A stretch of DNA of 64,000 nucleotides from Paraburkholderia sp. (GTDB lineage Bacteria; Pseudomonadota; Gammaproteobacteria; Burkholderiales; Burkholderiaceae), in contig NZ_JAPWKB010000019.1 in assembly GCF_028283785.1 (NCBI RefSeq), positions 20,001 through 84,000 on the forward strand, in the 5' to 3' direction. Position numbers and translations under genes: made by a program. The notes beneath the pieces are model-generated. The model was not told where the DNA came from, did no database searches, and worked only from the letters and a program-made list of their open reading frames with translations. Shown here in pieces: positions 52,686-60,618 of the stretch (position 1 is its first letter; each line of letters starts with the position of its first letter).

Positions 52686-53072
52686 TCAGCCGGCCAGATT
52701 CAGGATATGGGTCTGGCTGGGCGAGCCGGTGCCGATTGCATTGGTCGCGTTCTGTTGCGTGGGATCGGTCATGCGCGTGGTGGGCATGCCGTGCAGCAGC
52801 ACCGTATTCGCGCCGTTGATATTGCGCGACAGCGACGACACGGTGCCCGACACGACGCCGCCCATCGAGCCGGGCGCGTCGCCGGTGGTGACGGGAATGA
52901 TCGTGGCCAGGTTGTGCGCGGGCGCGGCCGCGACGAGAACGTTGCTGACGTTCGGAATCGCGAGCGGGCGTTGCGCGTTGTTGTCATAGGGCACCGGTAC
53001 GCCGACCGGCGGTGTCTTGTTGACGCTAACGGCGTCGTTGCAGCCGGCTGCGCTGGAGTTGACCATGACCAT
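52686..53072 (-). CDS. DUF4150 PAAR-like spike-tip protein
   Basis: 128 residues. The sequence resembles DUF4150: NSSAAGCNDAVSVNKTPPVGVPVPY, PNVSNVLVAAAPAHNLATIIPVTTGDAPGSMGGV, then ANTVLLHGMPTTRMTDPTQQN and a short tail. DUF4150 proteins replace or resemble PAAR cones on the VgrG tip, and in Agrobacterium a DUF4150-containing effector is loaded by a DUF2169 adaptor. Here the protein ends right after the PAAR-like fold with no toxin extension. It is encoded between the DUF3540 gene and tssJ. Confidence 0.82.
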   Translation of the reverse strand: MVMVNSSAAGCNDAVSVNKTPPVGVPVPYDNNAQRPLAIPNVSNVLVAAAPAHNLATIIPVTTGDAPGSMGGVVSGTVSSLSRNINGANTVLLHGMPTTRMTDPTQQNATNAIGTGSPSQTHILNLAG

Positions 53073-53081
53073 GAGTGCGGT

Positions 53082-53807
53082 TTATCCGAGATGAATTTGA
53101 GCGGCGTCGATTTTCGACAGATGTTCGGCGGTGAGTAGCGTGTTTTTGCCGTGCAGACGAAGCGTGTCCGTCGCCGCGTAATCGACGTGCGCGGCCCGCA
53201 CGTGATCGACGGATTCGATCGAGCGGAAGCTGGTCCGGCTCAACTGGACAACGCGCTCGACCACGGTTTCCAAGGTCTTGCCGATCAGCCGCGCGACACC
53301 GATCCGGCCATGCAGTTCGTCGCATGCCACCGCGCTCGACCCGCTCGCGAGTTCCGTGTGCGTCGCACTGACGACGACCCGTTCGGCTTCGACGCTGAGT
53401 TCGCCGTCGCTGCGCCACGCGCACTGGTGCGCGGCGTGAAAGCGCAAGTCGCGCGTGGCTTCGAGCAGCAGATCGCCTTCGATGCTGATGCGGGTCATGG
53501 TTACCTGCGGCCGTTCGAGAATCGCGACCACGAAGCCCAGCCGATACCCGGTAACGCACACCGCGACGCGATCGCCGGTTTCCGGCGCGACGAGGCAACT
53601 GAATGCGCGACGACAGGGTAACGGTTCGTCGTCGTCGTCGATCGCGACGAGCATGATTCCGTCAGCGGAGATTTCAGCGACGGTGCCGATCGCCGCGTTC
53701 GCGTCCGCGATCGGTGGTGCGGCGGACGACGTAGCCGACGATGTAGCCGAAGACGTAGCCGAAGAAGCGGCGGCGCGGGGCCGCAACTCGATAATCCAGG
53801 ATGTCAT
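53082..53807 (-). CDS. DUF3540-family T6SS-associated protein
   Basis: 241 residues from ATG 53807, overlapping the stop of the pentapeptide-repeat gene; the open frame continues upstream inside that gene. The N-terminus has a tandem Ala/Ser/Thr repeat (SSATSSATSSATSSAA, residues about 13-28). The rest looks beta-rich: IGTVAEISADGIMLVAID, RVAVCVTGYRLGFVVAILERP, then a repetitive segment (LLLEATRDLRFHAA, LSVEAERVVVSATHTEL) that may form a short beta-helix like the VgrG stalk. DUF3540 genes are known mainly next to vgrG/DUF2169/DUF4150; function unproven. It might extend or cap the spike. Confidence 0.75.
   Translation of the reverse strand: MTSWIIELRPRAAASSATSSATSSATSSAAPPIADANAAIGTVAEISADGIMLVAIDDDDEPLPCRRAFSCLVAPETGDRVAVCVTGYRLGFVVAILERPQVTMTRISIEGDLLLEATRDLRFHAAHQCAWRSDGELSVEAERVVVSATHTELASGSSAVACDELHGRIGVARLIGKTLETVVERVVQLSRTSFRSIESVDHVRAAHVDYAATDTLRLHGKNTLLTAEHLSKIDAAQIHLG
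53725..53760 (-). repeat. three 12-bp tandem repeats within the DUF3540 gene
   Basis: Units GACGACGTAGCC, GACGATGTAGCC and GAAGACGTAGCC (+ strand) encode a four-residue Ser/Ala/Thr unit on the minus strand. A degenerate fourth unit (GAAGAAGCGGCG) follows. Unit length is a multiple of three, so copy changes keep the frame. Confidence 0.85.
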
Positions 53808-54907
53808 GACGGGCTTCCATTGGATAAATGCATGCGCCGGGCATTGCGTTGTCGGGACCACCCTTTGGCGGCGTGGGCTGCCGGGTCGTGGCCGTGTGCG
53901 CCGGACAGGTTTGCCCACTGCGCCAGCGAGGTTTCGTCTGCGACGGCGTTGTCGAAGCAGGTGCCCGATAACGAACTTTGGTCGAAGCGGGCGGCGGTCA
54001 GCGTGGCGTCCGAAAAGTCGGCGCCTTCGAGCACGGTGCGGACGAACTGCGCGTCGCTCGCGTTCGCCCGATGCCATACCGCGCCGCGCAGGTTGGCATC
54101 GGAGAAGTCGGCGCGCGGTACCTGCGCATCGACCCAGAGGCTGTTCTGGAGTTGCGCGTGACGGCATTGCAGTGCCGCGCCGCTTGCGCGATAAAAGACC
54201 GTGTGCGGTGCATCGACACCGTCGAGGCACGCGCCGTCGAGTACCGCGTCCTGGAAGTTGCAGTTCGCCAGATGCGCGTGAGACAGATCGACAACGCGCA
54301 ACCGGCTCGAAATAAACTGACACCGGTTCAGATGCTGGCCGCTCAAGCGTTGCTCGCTGAGGTCGGATTCCGTAAAAACCGCGCGATCGAATTGCGCACC
54401 GGCGAACACCGTGAAGCGCAGATCCAGCCGGTAAAACAGACTCGTCTGGATTCGCGCGTTTTGAAAGCTCGCGTCGTGCAGCGGCGTCTGGTCGAAATAG
54501 GCGCGTGCGATGTGCGCATCGTCGAAACGGCTGCCGGCGAGGTCGGCGTTCACGCACAGAAAGCGGTCGGCGCGCGCGCCCGAAAAATCGACATCACGTG
54601 CTTGTGTCGCGTTGAGGTTGCAGCCGTCGAGCACGCTGCGACAGAGCGCGGTGCGTACGATCGCACCGCCGCGAAACAACGTGCCGGACAGGTCCGCATG
54701 CGACAGGTCAACGTCCGTGAATACGCAGTTGTCGAACACGCAATGCGTCAGACGCGCGCCGGAAAGACGGGTGCCGTCGAACGATACGGTGTCGAACATG
54801 CCGCCCGACAGATCGCAGCCGGATAGATCGAGCGGGCCGATCGATACGCGGCTGACAGACTCGCCGTTAGCGATTGCGCGTCGCAGTGATTCACGATCGA
54901 TGCTCAT
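53804..54907 (-). CDS. stand-alone pentapeptide-repeat protein in T6SS spike cassette
   Basis: 367 residues from ATG 54907 (MSIDRESLRR), overlapping the previous gene; 13 codons of open frame upstream are ignored. Residues about 35-330 are a nearly continuous run of A(D/N)LXX-type pentapeptides (LDLSGCDLSG, ADLSGTLFRG, ANLRGAVWHR, ADFSDATLTA), predicted to fold as a right-handed quadrilateral beta-helix. The C-terminus (HAAKGWSRQRNARRMH) is basic. No signal peptide and no catalytic domain. Some pentapeptide-repeat proteins mimic DNA and others are secreted effectors or scaffolds; the role here is unknown. Its placement between the DUF2169 adaptor and DUF3540 suggests spike-associated cargo or chaperone. 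Confidence 0.8.
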   Translation of the reverse strand: MSIDRESLRRAIANGESVSRVSIGPLDLSGCDLSGGMFDTVSFDGTRLSGARLTHCVFDNCVFTDVDLSHADLSGTLFRGGAIVRTALCRSVLDGCNLNATQARDVDFSGARADRFLCVNADLAGSRFDDAHIARAYFDQTPLHDASFQNARIQTSLFYRLDLRFTVFAGAQFDRAVFTESDLSEQRLSGQHLNRCQFISSRLRVVDLSHAHLANCNFQDAVLDGACLDGVDAPHTVFYRASGAALQCRHAQLQNSLWVDAQVPRADFSDANLRGAVWHRANASDAQFVRTVLEGADFSDATLTAARFDQSSLSGTCFDNAVADETSLAQWANLSGAHGHDPAAHAAKGWSRQRNARRMHLSNGSPS

Positions 54908-57468
54908 GCAACGCACCCCGACGATGGATTTCGCGGCATGGCGCAACGGCCGGGATCGGTCCGGTCAATGGCGCGCAAAGGACGCCACGTGGTTTGTTCG
55001 AGATACGCGTCGTCGAAGCGGGTGTCTGCGTTCGACAAGGTTTCCGCCAGATTCGCGCGAAACAGGTTGGCTTCGCGAAAATCGGCACCTGCCAGCAACG
55101 CGCACCGCATTTGCGCGCCAATCAGGTCGGCGCAGCGCAAATCCGCATCGGTCAGATCGGTGCGGATCAGTTGGGTATCTGTCACGTTCGCGTGCCGCCA
55201 GTCGCTGCGAGGCATCACCGCATCCGAAAAATCGCAAACACCAACGCGGCTTTCACGGAAGCTCGCACCGGGCGCGTGCGTGTGGCGAAAGTTCACTTCG
55301 CCGAGAGTGGCTTCCGTGAAGTCGGCGTGGACGAGGCGGCTGTTTTTGACGAAGCAGGCTTTGCGCAGCGACGCGCGCGTGAACCGGATGTTGTCAGCGG
55401 TCGTCTCGACACAGGCGAAGCCTTCGATGTCGGCCTGGCCGAAATCGACCCGCGTAAAGCGACACTCGACGAACGCGAGCTTACGGAGCGTCGCTCCGTG
55501 AAACACGAGGTCGTGAAACGTCTGAGCGCTAAACGTTAAACCGGCCAATGACGCACCGGAGAAATCGACCGTGTCGAACCGGCATTCCCGAAATTGCGCA
55601 TGGTGAATCGACGCGCGCAGAAAATGGCATGCGCGAAACGCGGTGCCTTCGAACAGGCACCGGTCGAGCGTAGCAGCGGTGAAATCCGCGTTGTGACACC
55701 GCGCGAGCGACAGGTTTGCACCGGTCAGGTCTGCGCCGTCGAAGCGGCTGCCTTCGAGCGTGGCGCGCGCGAGCAACGCGTCACGCAGGTGTGCGCCTGT
55801 CAGGTCGGTGTCGGTCAGATTTGCACTTTCGAGCAACGCGCCTGCCAGTTGGGCACCACGCAGATTCATCCGGCTAAGATCGGTGCCGGTTAGATCGAAT
55901 CCGGCGAATGATTCGCCACGCGCGAGCCCGGCTTCGAGACGCGCTCGCAAACGACGCGACTCCGCGACGTCGAGCGGCGGCGCGGCGTCCTGACACTGTG
56001 CGGTCAGCCGATACGCGTCGCGCAGTTTTTGGTCGATGTCGAGGTTGACCCGAGTGGCGACGGCATTCACGACACCGGCCGCGACGTTGCCGTCGGCGTT
56101 CAAGCGTGGCGGTCCGCGACGAGCCGCTTTTTCCCGCGACAACGCAGCCGGATGTTCGGTTTCGGCCCGATGCCGGAGATTTTCCAGCGCGACGCGTTGT
56201 GCGTTCGCCTGTTCCTCGCGTTCCAGCACGAACGAAGCCAGTTCATCGCGGCGTAATGGCTCGCGCGGGACGGCGTAGAACGAACCGAAATCGACGCCAC
56301 GCGTTTTCGCTTCGTCGGCATGTCGGCGTGCGCGTCGTGCAAGCGCGCGCTGCAGCGCGTCGGCTTGCGTGACGACCGGCTCGCCGTCTTTGTTCACCGC
56401 GACGAGTGCTTGCGGCATCAGGTCGTCGTCGCGCAGCGCATGCAGCGCGCCGTACTTCGGGTCGGACCGGCATGCGTGGACCTGTTGATAGTGCGTGTCT
56501 TCACGAGGCGCGTCGGCGGGTTCCGCGGCCAGCAGAATGCATTCGACATCGTGCGCGTCGAACGCTTCGATTTCGAGGGCGCCGTGAAAGATCATCACGA
56601 CGCGCTCGCGATGCGGGATGAACCACGCGGTGGTCAGCCGCATCGGAACCGGCGTCAATCCATCGTCACATGTTCGTTTCACGAAACATCGCGCCAGCAG
56701 CGGTGGCAACCTGCCGCTCAATGTGGCGTGATCCGGATGCATGTGGCGGATCTCGTAGGCGGCGGCGACGGGCAGGGCGTCGATTTCCAGCAATTGCTGA
56801 TCGTCCGGCGCGACGTTGAAATAGCGTGGGTCCATCGTCCGTGGAAAGCCGGGGCAATCGTCGTCGAGCCATTGACTGTCTGGTGTGCCGTAACGCGCCA
56901 TTCGCTGCGGTCGGCTGCTCGCGACGGGCGCGAATGAGGCAGCTGGTACGTGATCGTGACGGGAGCGCATTCGGTGCGACGGGTATTCGATATGCGGAAG
57001 CCGTGGCGGAAGCGAGCTGCCGTCATCCCGCTGCGGAAAGCCGATGCCCGACGGGTTGTCCGCGTAGCCTTCGCCGCCGTATGCAAACGGCCAGTCAACC
57101 GGAACGGATTCGAACGGCTGCGTGGCCGATGGCGTGTCGCCGTTCCAATGCCGTTCGCCGAAGACGAGCAAGGCCTTGTCGATGCCCGCGAAACGCACAC
57201 CGATGCGGCACACGCGCGACGCGTCGCCATATTTGCCGTATGCATGGCCCGACACGACGAATTCCGGGTGCGGTTTGGGCAACGCGGCGTCAAGTGAAAC
57301 GCCGCGCAGTTCGGCACCGACCGTATCCCACAACTCGCTCTCGCTGACGACCGCTGACGCGTGGCCGAGTGACGCCATTACCGGCATCGCGATCCCGAGA
57401 TGTTCGCGTCCGAACCGGCGATAAGTGCGGGTGAGGATGCCGGCTTGAGTGGGCTTCATGATTTTCAT
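54904..57468 (-). CDS. DUF2169 adaptor fused to a pentapeptide-repeat domain
   Basis: 854 residues. The N-terminal part (about 1-330) matches the DUF2169 pattern: MKPTQAGILTRTYRRFGREHLGIAMPV, HGHAYGKY-like VVSGHAYGKYG, RHWNGD, PFAYGGEGYADNP. DUF2169 proteins act as adaptors/chaperones that load effectors onto VgrG. A charged helical linker (about 370-520: QRALARRARRHADEAKTRG ... EREEQANAQRVALENLRHRAE) leads to a long pentapeptide-repeat domain (about 530-820: GTDLSRMNLRGAQLAGALLESANLTD ...). The tail is Pro/Cys-containing. It follows vgrG after 13 bases and is translationally coupled to the stand-alone pentapeptide gene. The fusion implies that the pentapeptide helix is physically carried by, or acts with, the adaptor. 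Confidence 0.82.
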   Translation of the reverse strand: MKIMKPTQAGILTRTYRRFGREHLGIAMPVMASLGHASAVVSESELWDTVGAELRGVSLDAALPKPHPEFVVSGHAYGKYGDASRVCRIGVRFAGIDKALLVFGERHWNGDTPSATQPFESVPVDWPFAYGGEGYADNPSGIGFPQRDDGSSLPPRLPHIEYPSHRMRSRHDHVPAASFAPVASSRPQRMARYGTPDSQWLDDDCPGFPRTMDPRYFNVAPDDQQLLEIDALPVAAAYEIRHMHPDHATLSGRLPPLLARCFVKRTCDDGLTPVPMRLTTAWFIPHRERVVMIFHGALEIEAFDAHDVECILLAAEPADAPREDTHYQQVHACRSDPKYGALHALRDDDLMPQALVAVNKDGEPVVTQADALQRALARRARRHADEAKTRGVDFGSFYAVPREPLRRDELASFVLEREEQANAQRVALENLRHRAETEHPAALSREKAARRGPPRLNADGNVAAGVVNAVATRVNLDIDQKLRDAYRLTAQCQDAAPPLDVAESRRLRARLEAGLARGESFAGFDLTGTDLSRMNLRGAQLAGALLESANLTDTDLTGAHLRDALLARATLEGSRFDGADLTGANLSLARCHNADFTAATLDRCLFEGTAFRACHFLRASIHHAQFRECRFDTVDFSGASLAGLTFSAQTFHDLVFHGATLRKLAFVECRFTRVDFGQADIEGFACVETTADNIRFTRASLRKACFVKNSRLVHADFTEATLGEVNFRHTHAPGASFRESRVGVCDFSDAVMPRSDWRHANVTDTQLIRTDLTDADLRCADLIGAQMRCALLAGADFREANLFRANLAETLSNADTRFDDAYLEQTTWRPLRAIDRTDPGRCAMPRNPSSGCVA

Positions 57469-57481
57469 CGTGCGGCCGCCT

Positions 57482-59353
57482 TCAGAACGTCACCGACAAA
57501 CCGACGTGATGAACGGAAATTCCCGTCACTGACACCGACGAGCCGGTCATTCCGACTTCCGAACCGACCATGCTGATCGCGCTGCCGGTCATGGAGACAT
57601 CGGAGCCGGTCATCGCAATGGCCGAACCCGTGACGCCTATCACAGAGCCCGTGACAGTCTGCGCATTCACGACGAGCGCCACCTCGTGGTTGATCGTGAG
57701 CGTCTCCGTACCGGAGACGGTGATGTTCGAGTCTTCCGCGATCTCGGTCGTCTGGCTTGCGCCGATCGACGTGGTCGAATTCTGCGCGATATCCGTCTTC
57801 TGATCGCCGCCGACCGTATGCGTGGCGTGGCGTTCGACGGAGACGTCGTAGTTGCGTTCCGCGTGCATCAGAAGCTGCTCGGCGCCAGATTTGTCTTCGA
57901 AACGCAGCATATTGGCGTTCGCGCCGCTGCCGCCCGGTGTGCGCGTGACGAACCCGCTTTGCGTGGCCGACGCCGGTAGTCCGAACGGCGGCATCTGGCT
58001 CGCGTTGTACACGCGCCCGGTGATCAGTGGCCGGTCCAGTTCTCCGTTCAAAAAATCGACCACCACTTCCTGGCCGATACGCGGCACATGCAGGCTGCCG
58101 AAGTTCGACCCCGCCCAGGTATCGGACACGCGCACCCAGCACGAACTGTTTTCATCGTTGTTGCCATAACGGTCCCAACGAAACTGCAACTTCACACGAC
58201 CGTATTGATCGGTCCAGATTTCCTGTCCGGTCGGTCCGACGACTATCGCGGTCTGCGGGCCGGTTGCTTTCGGGATCGGCGTGACGCCCGGTGCGCGATA
58301 CGGTATCGACGACGGTTGCGCGATCAGATCGAAGTCGTATTGCGCTTCGCTGCTGCCGCTCGCATAGCCGCCTGCCTGCAAGCGGTACGTGACGCCGACG
58401 ATCAGGTGTTCGCGGTTTTCGCTGTCTCTTGGGCAATTTCTCAGCGTAAAGCGATAGCCCGGCGCGGTTTCACGCACGCGGCTGTGCGCGTGAACGCGCG
58501 CGTGACCGGCCTGTTCCTGTTCCAGGCGGATCCGGGCGCAGTGTTCGCCCTGATCGGCTTCGATATAGCAGCCTTGCCATTGATAGGCAGCGTAGTGGCC
58601 ATGCTCGGCGCACAGCGGATTCGAGCGGCGTTGCGACAGATCGGCGAGTGGCTTGCGGAAGTCGTAGTCGTCGACGACGTACGCCCCGGTGCAAATCTCC
58701 GCCGACGGGCGCCATGCATCGATGCCTTCTTCGCCCGGCAACGCGAGCCGGTCGGGCGAGAGATAGGGCACGCTCTCGTGGGCCGCGAGCGATGTGTGCG
58801 CGCTGATGTCGTCCGCGAGGATCAGGACCTGCTGATCGGCCTCGTGCCGGAAAAAATAATAGATGCCTTCGTGTTCCATCAGACGGCTGACGAACGCGAA
58901 GTCGGTCTCCTGAAACTGGACGCAATAATCCCAACGCCGGTACTGCGTGAGCAGCCGCTCTTCGACGGCGAATCCGTACTTGCCGAAGACTTCCCGCAAA
59001 ATCTCGACGACGGAACGGTTCTGGAAAATCCGGCAATCGGAGGTGCGGGTCAAATACCAGAGCCACGGGCGCAGCGTCAGCGTGTAGATATAGCTGCGCG
59101 ACGTGCTGGTTTCGCGACCGGACAACTCGCACCGGACGATCTGACCGCCGAGGAAGCGCGTGGCACCGTTGAGCGTGGTGATACGCAATGTCACCGGTTT
59201 GCCGAGCAAAGCATTGAGATCGAGTGCGGCCGACGCGCTCACCATCTGCACGTCGAATGCATAGACGGACGACAAGGTCTCAGATCCCGCCAGCGATCGG
59301 AACATCAGCGTGTCAGGGGCGAGCGGCGTATCGGCCGTGATGAGATGCGTCAT
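57482..59353 (-). CDS. vgrG: T6SS spike protein VgrG (TssI)
   Basis: 623 residues. gp27-like domain (FRSLAGSETLSSVYAFDVQMVS, YDYCVQFQETDFAFVSRLMEHEGIYYFF, about 1-330), gp5-like OB fold (ATVVGPTGQEIWTDQYGRVKLQFRWD, around 395), then the stalk. The last 56 residues are eight consecutive seven-residue repeats of the form TGSxVxM (568-623). No toxin domain follows, so it is a structural spike. Start overlaps the tssG stop (ATGA); the DUF2169 gene follows after 13 bases. Confidence 0.96.
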   Translation of the reverse strand: MTHLITADTPLAPDTLMFRSLAGSETLSSVYAFDVQMVSASAALDLNALLGKPVTLRITTLNGATRFLGGQIVRCELSGRETSTSRSYIYTLTLRPWLWYLTRTSDCRIFQNRSVVEILREVFGKYGFAVEERLLTQYRRWDYCVQFQETDFAFVSRLMEHEGIYYFFRHEADQQVLILADDISAHTSLAAHESVPYLSPDRLALPGEEGIDAWRPSAEICTGAYVVDDYDFRKPLADLSQRRSNPLCAEHGHYAAYQWQGCYIEADQGEHCARIRLEQEQAGHARVHAHSRVRETAPGYRFTLRNCPRDSENREHLIVGVTYRLQAGGYASGSSEAQYDFDLIAQPSSIPYRAPGVTPIPKATGPQTAIVVGPTGQEIWTDQYGRVKLQFRWDRYGNNDENSSCWVRVSDTWAGSNFGSLHVPRIGQEVVVDFLNGELDRPLITGRVYNASQMPPFGLPASATQSGFVTRTPGGSGANANMLRFEDKSGAEQLLMHAERNYDVSVERHATHTVGGDQKTDIAQNSTTSIGASQTTEIAEDSNITVSGTETLTINHEVALVVNAQTVTGSVIGVTGSAIAMTGSDVSMTGSAISMVGSEVGMTGSSVSVTGISVHHVGLSVTF

Positions 59354-60618
59354 GACGTGTGACTGCCGGGTTGGTCGATGCTGCCCGCGACGTATTGCGG
59401 ACCGGATTCGGGCGAATAGACGAGATCGTCAATGGGCGTGGTTTCACTGCGCGTGCCCAGGCAACTGCCCCAGCCCAACGGTTGCGGTCGATCCGACGGA
59501 CCTCCCCGCGGATGCGCGCATGCGTTGCCGAGCGTGATGCCGCGGGCCTGATTGGCCGCGAGCAACAACCGGACGTCCCACGCCCATTCGACACCGACGT
59601 ACACGCGAACCCAATGCATCAGTTCCCGCGCGCGGCGCGAACCAGGCAGAAACCCGGCGTATTGCTCGTGAGAAAGAGGGCCGAGTCGAATCTCGAACTT
59701 GCCGCTGACATCGCGAACGGCGACGCCGAGTCGCGCCCCCGCGCCGAGCCGTTGCATGGCACTTGCCGCGCGCAGCCTCGTGCGCTGAGCGGGCGGCACG
59801 AATACCCAATGCGCAACCCATTCGACGATCTCGACCGGCACCCTGAAATAGGACCGCAGGATCTGCGTCAAACCTTCGGGATTCCGGGTTTGCCGCGCGA
59901 GATGGCCGGCGGCGAAGTACATCGCGTGACTGGGCAGCGCGCCGGCCGGCCGAGCCATGGTTTCGCGCGCGGGAAGATGGCCGAGATGAATCAGGCTCGC
60001 GAGATAGCGGTCGAACGGCTGCGGTGAGTCGTCGTTGATGTGGCGGGTGTGGCGGGTGGGGGCGCTACGGTCGAGGCTGACCGTGGGCTGGGCGTCGGCC
60101 CATGCGCGATAGAACAGCAGGATCAACCGGTGATGAAACAGATCGGCGAATGCGCTGAACGTGCGGTCGCCGTGATTGCGCAGCCGGTCGCGTGCGAGCT
60201 CGGTCAGGTGCAGCGGCAACGGTCCATTAGGTCCGAACAGGCCGAAGCTGTAAATCGACACGCGGGCCATGCCATTTTTTGATGGCGGCGTGGCGTCGGC
60301 GAGCGTAGCCGGCGCGAAGGCCAGCGACGCGGTCTGACCGATTCGCAACGGCTCGTCGCCAGGGTGCGATGCCCGGCCAAGACGCGCGACGCTTCCGGCG
60401 CGCGCATCGATGTGGCGCAGCAGCGTGTACAGGTCGTAGGCATAGGGCGCGTCAGCGACGCGTTGCCAGAATTGCGCGAGCGCCGCAGGCCGATGCGGTT
60501 CATTCGGGCGCGTGCGTGCGGCCTGGGGTTCTTGCGTGGGCGTAGCCGTTTGAGCGGACGACGGCGGTTGCCGCGGTTGCGCCGACTGCGACTGCGACAG
60601 GTGAGCGCGCGTGATCAT
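59350..60618 (-). CDS. tssG: T6SS baseplate protein TssG
   Basis: 422 residues from ATG 60618, coupled to the tssF stop (ATGA); an upstream in-frame start at 60651 would lie inside tssF. The Gln/Ser/Pro-rich N-terminus (about 50 residues) precedes the TssG (ImpH) core: FWQRVADAPYAYDLYTLLRHIDA, PLRIGQTASLAFAPATL, FGLFGPNGPLPLHLTE, YADLFHHRL-like FADLFHHRLILLFYRAWA. It forms the baseplate wedge with TssF and TssE. Confidence 0.95.
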   Translation of the reverse strand: MITRAHLSQSQSAQPRQPPSSAQTATPTQEPQAARTRPNEPHRPAALAQFWQRVADAPYAYDLYTLLRHIDARAGSVARLGRASHPGDEPLRIGQTASLAFAPATLADATPPSKNGMARVSIYSFGLFGPNGPLPLHLTELARDRLRNHGDRTFSAFADLFHHRLILLFYRAWADAQPTVSLDRSAPTRHTRHINDDSPQPFDRYLASLIHLGHLPARETMARPAGALPSHAMYFAAGHLARQTRNPEGLTQILRSYFRVPVEIVEWVAHWVFVPPAQRTRLRAASAMQRLGAGARLGVAVRDVSGKFEIRLGPLSHEQYAGFLPGSRRARELMHWVRVYVGVEWAWDVRLLLAANQARGITLGNACAHPRGGPSDRPQPLGWGSCLGTRSETTPIDDLVYSPESGPQYVAGSIDQPGSHTS

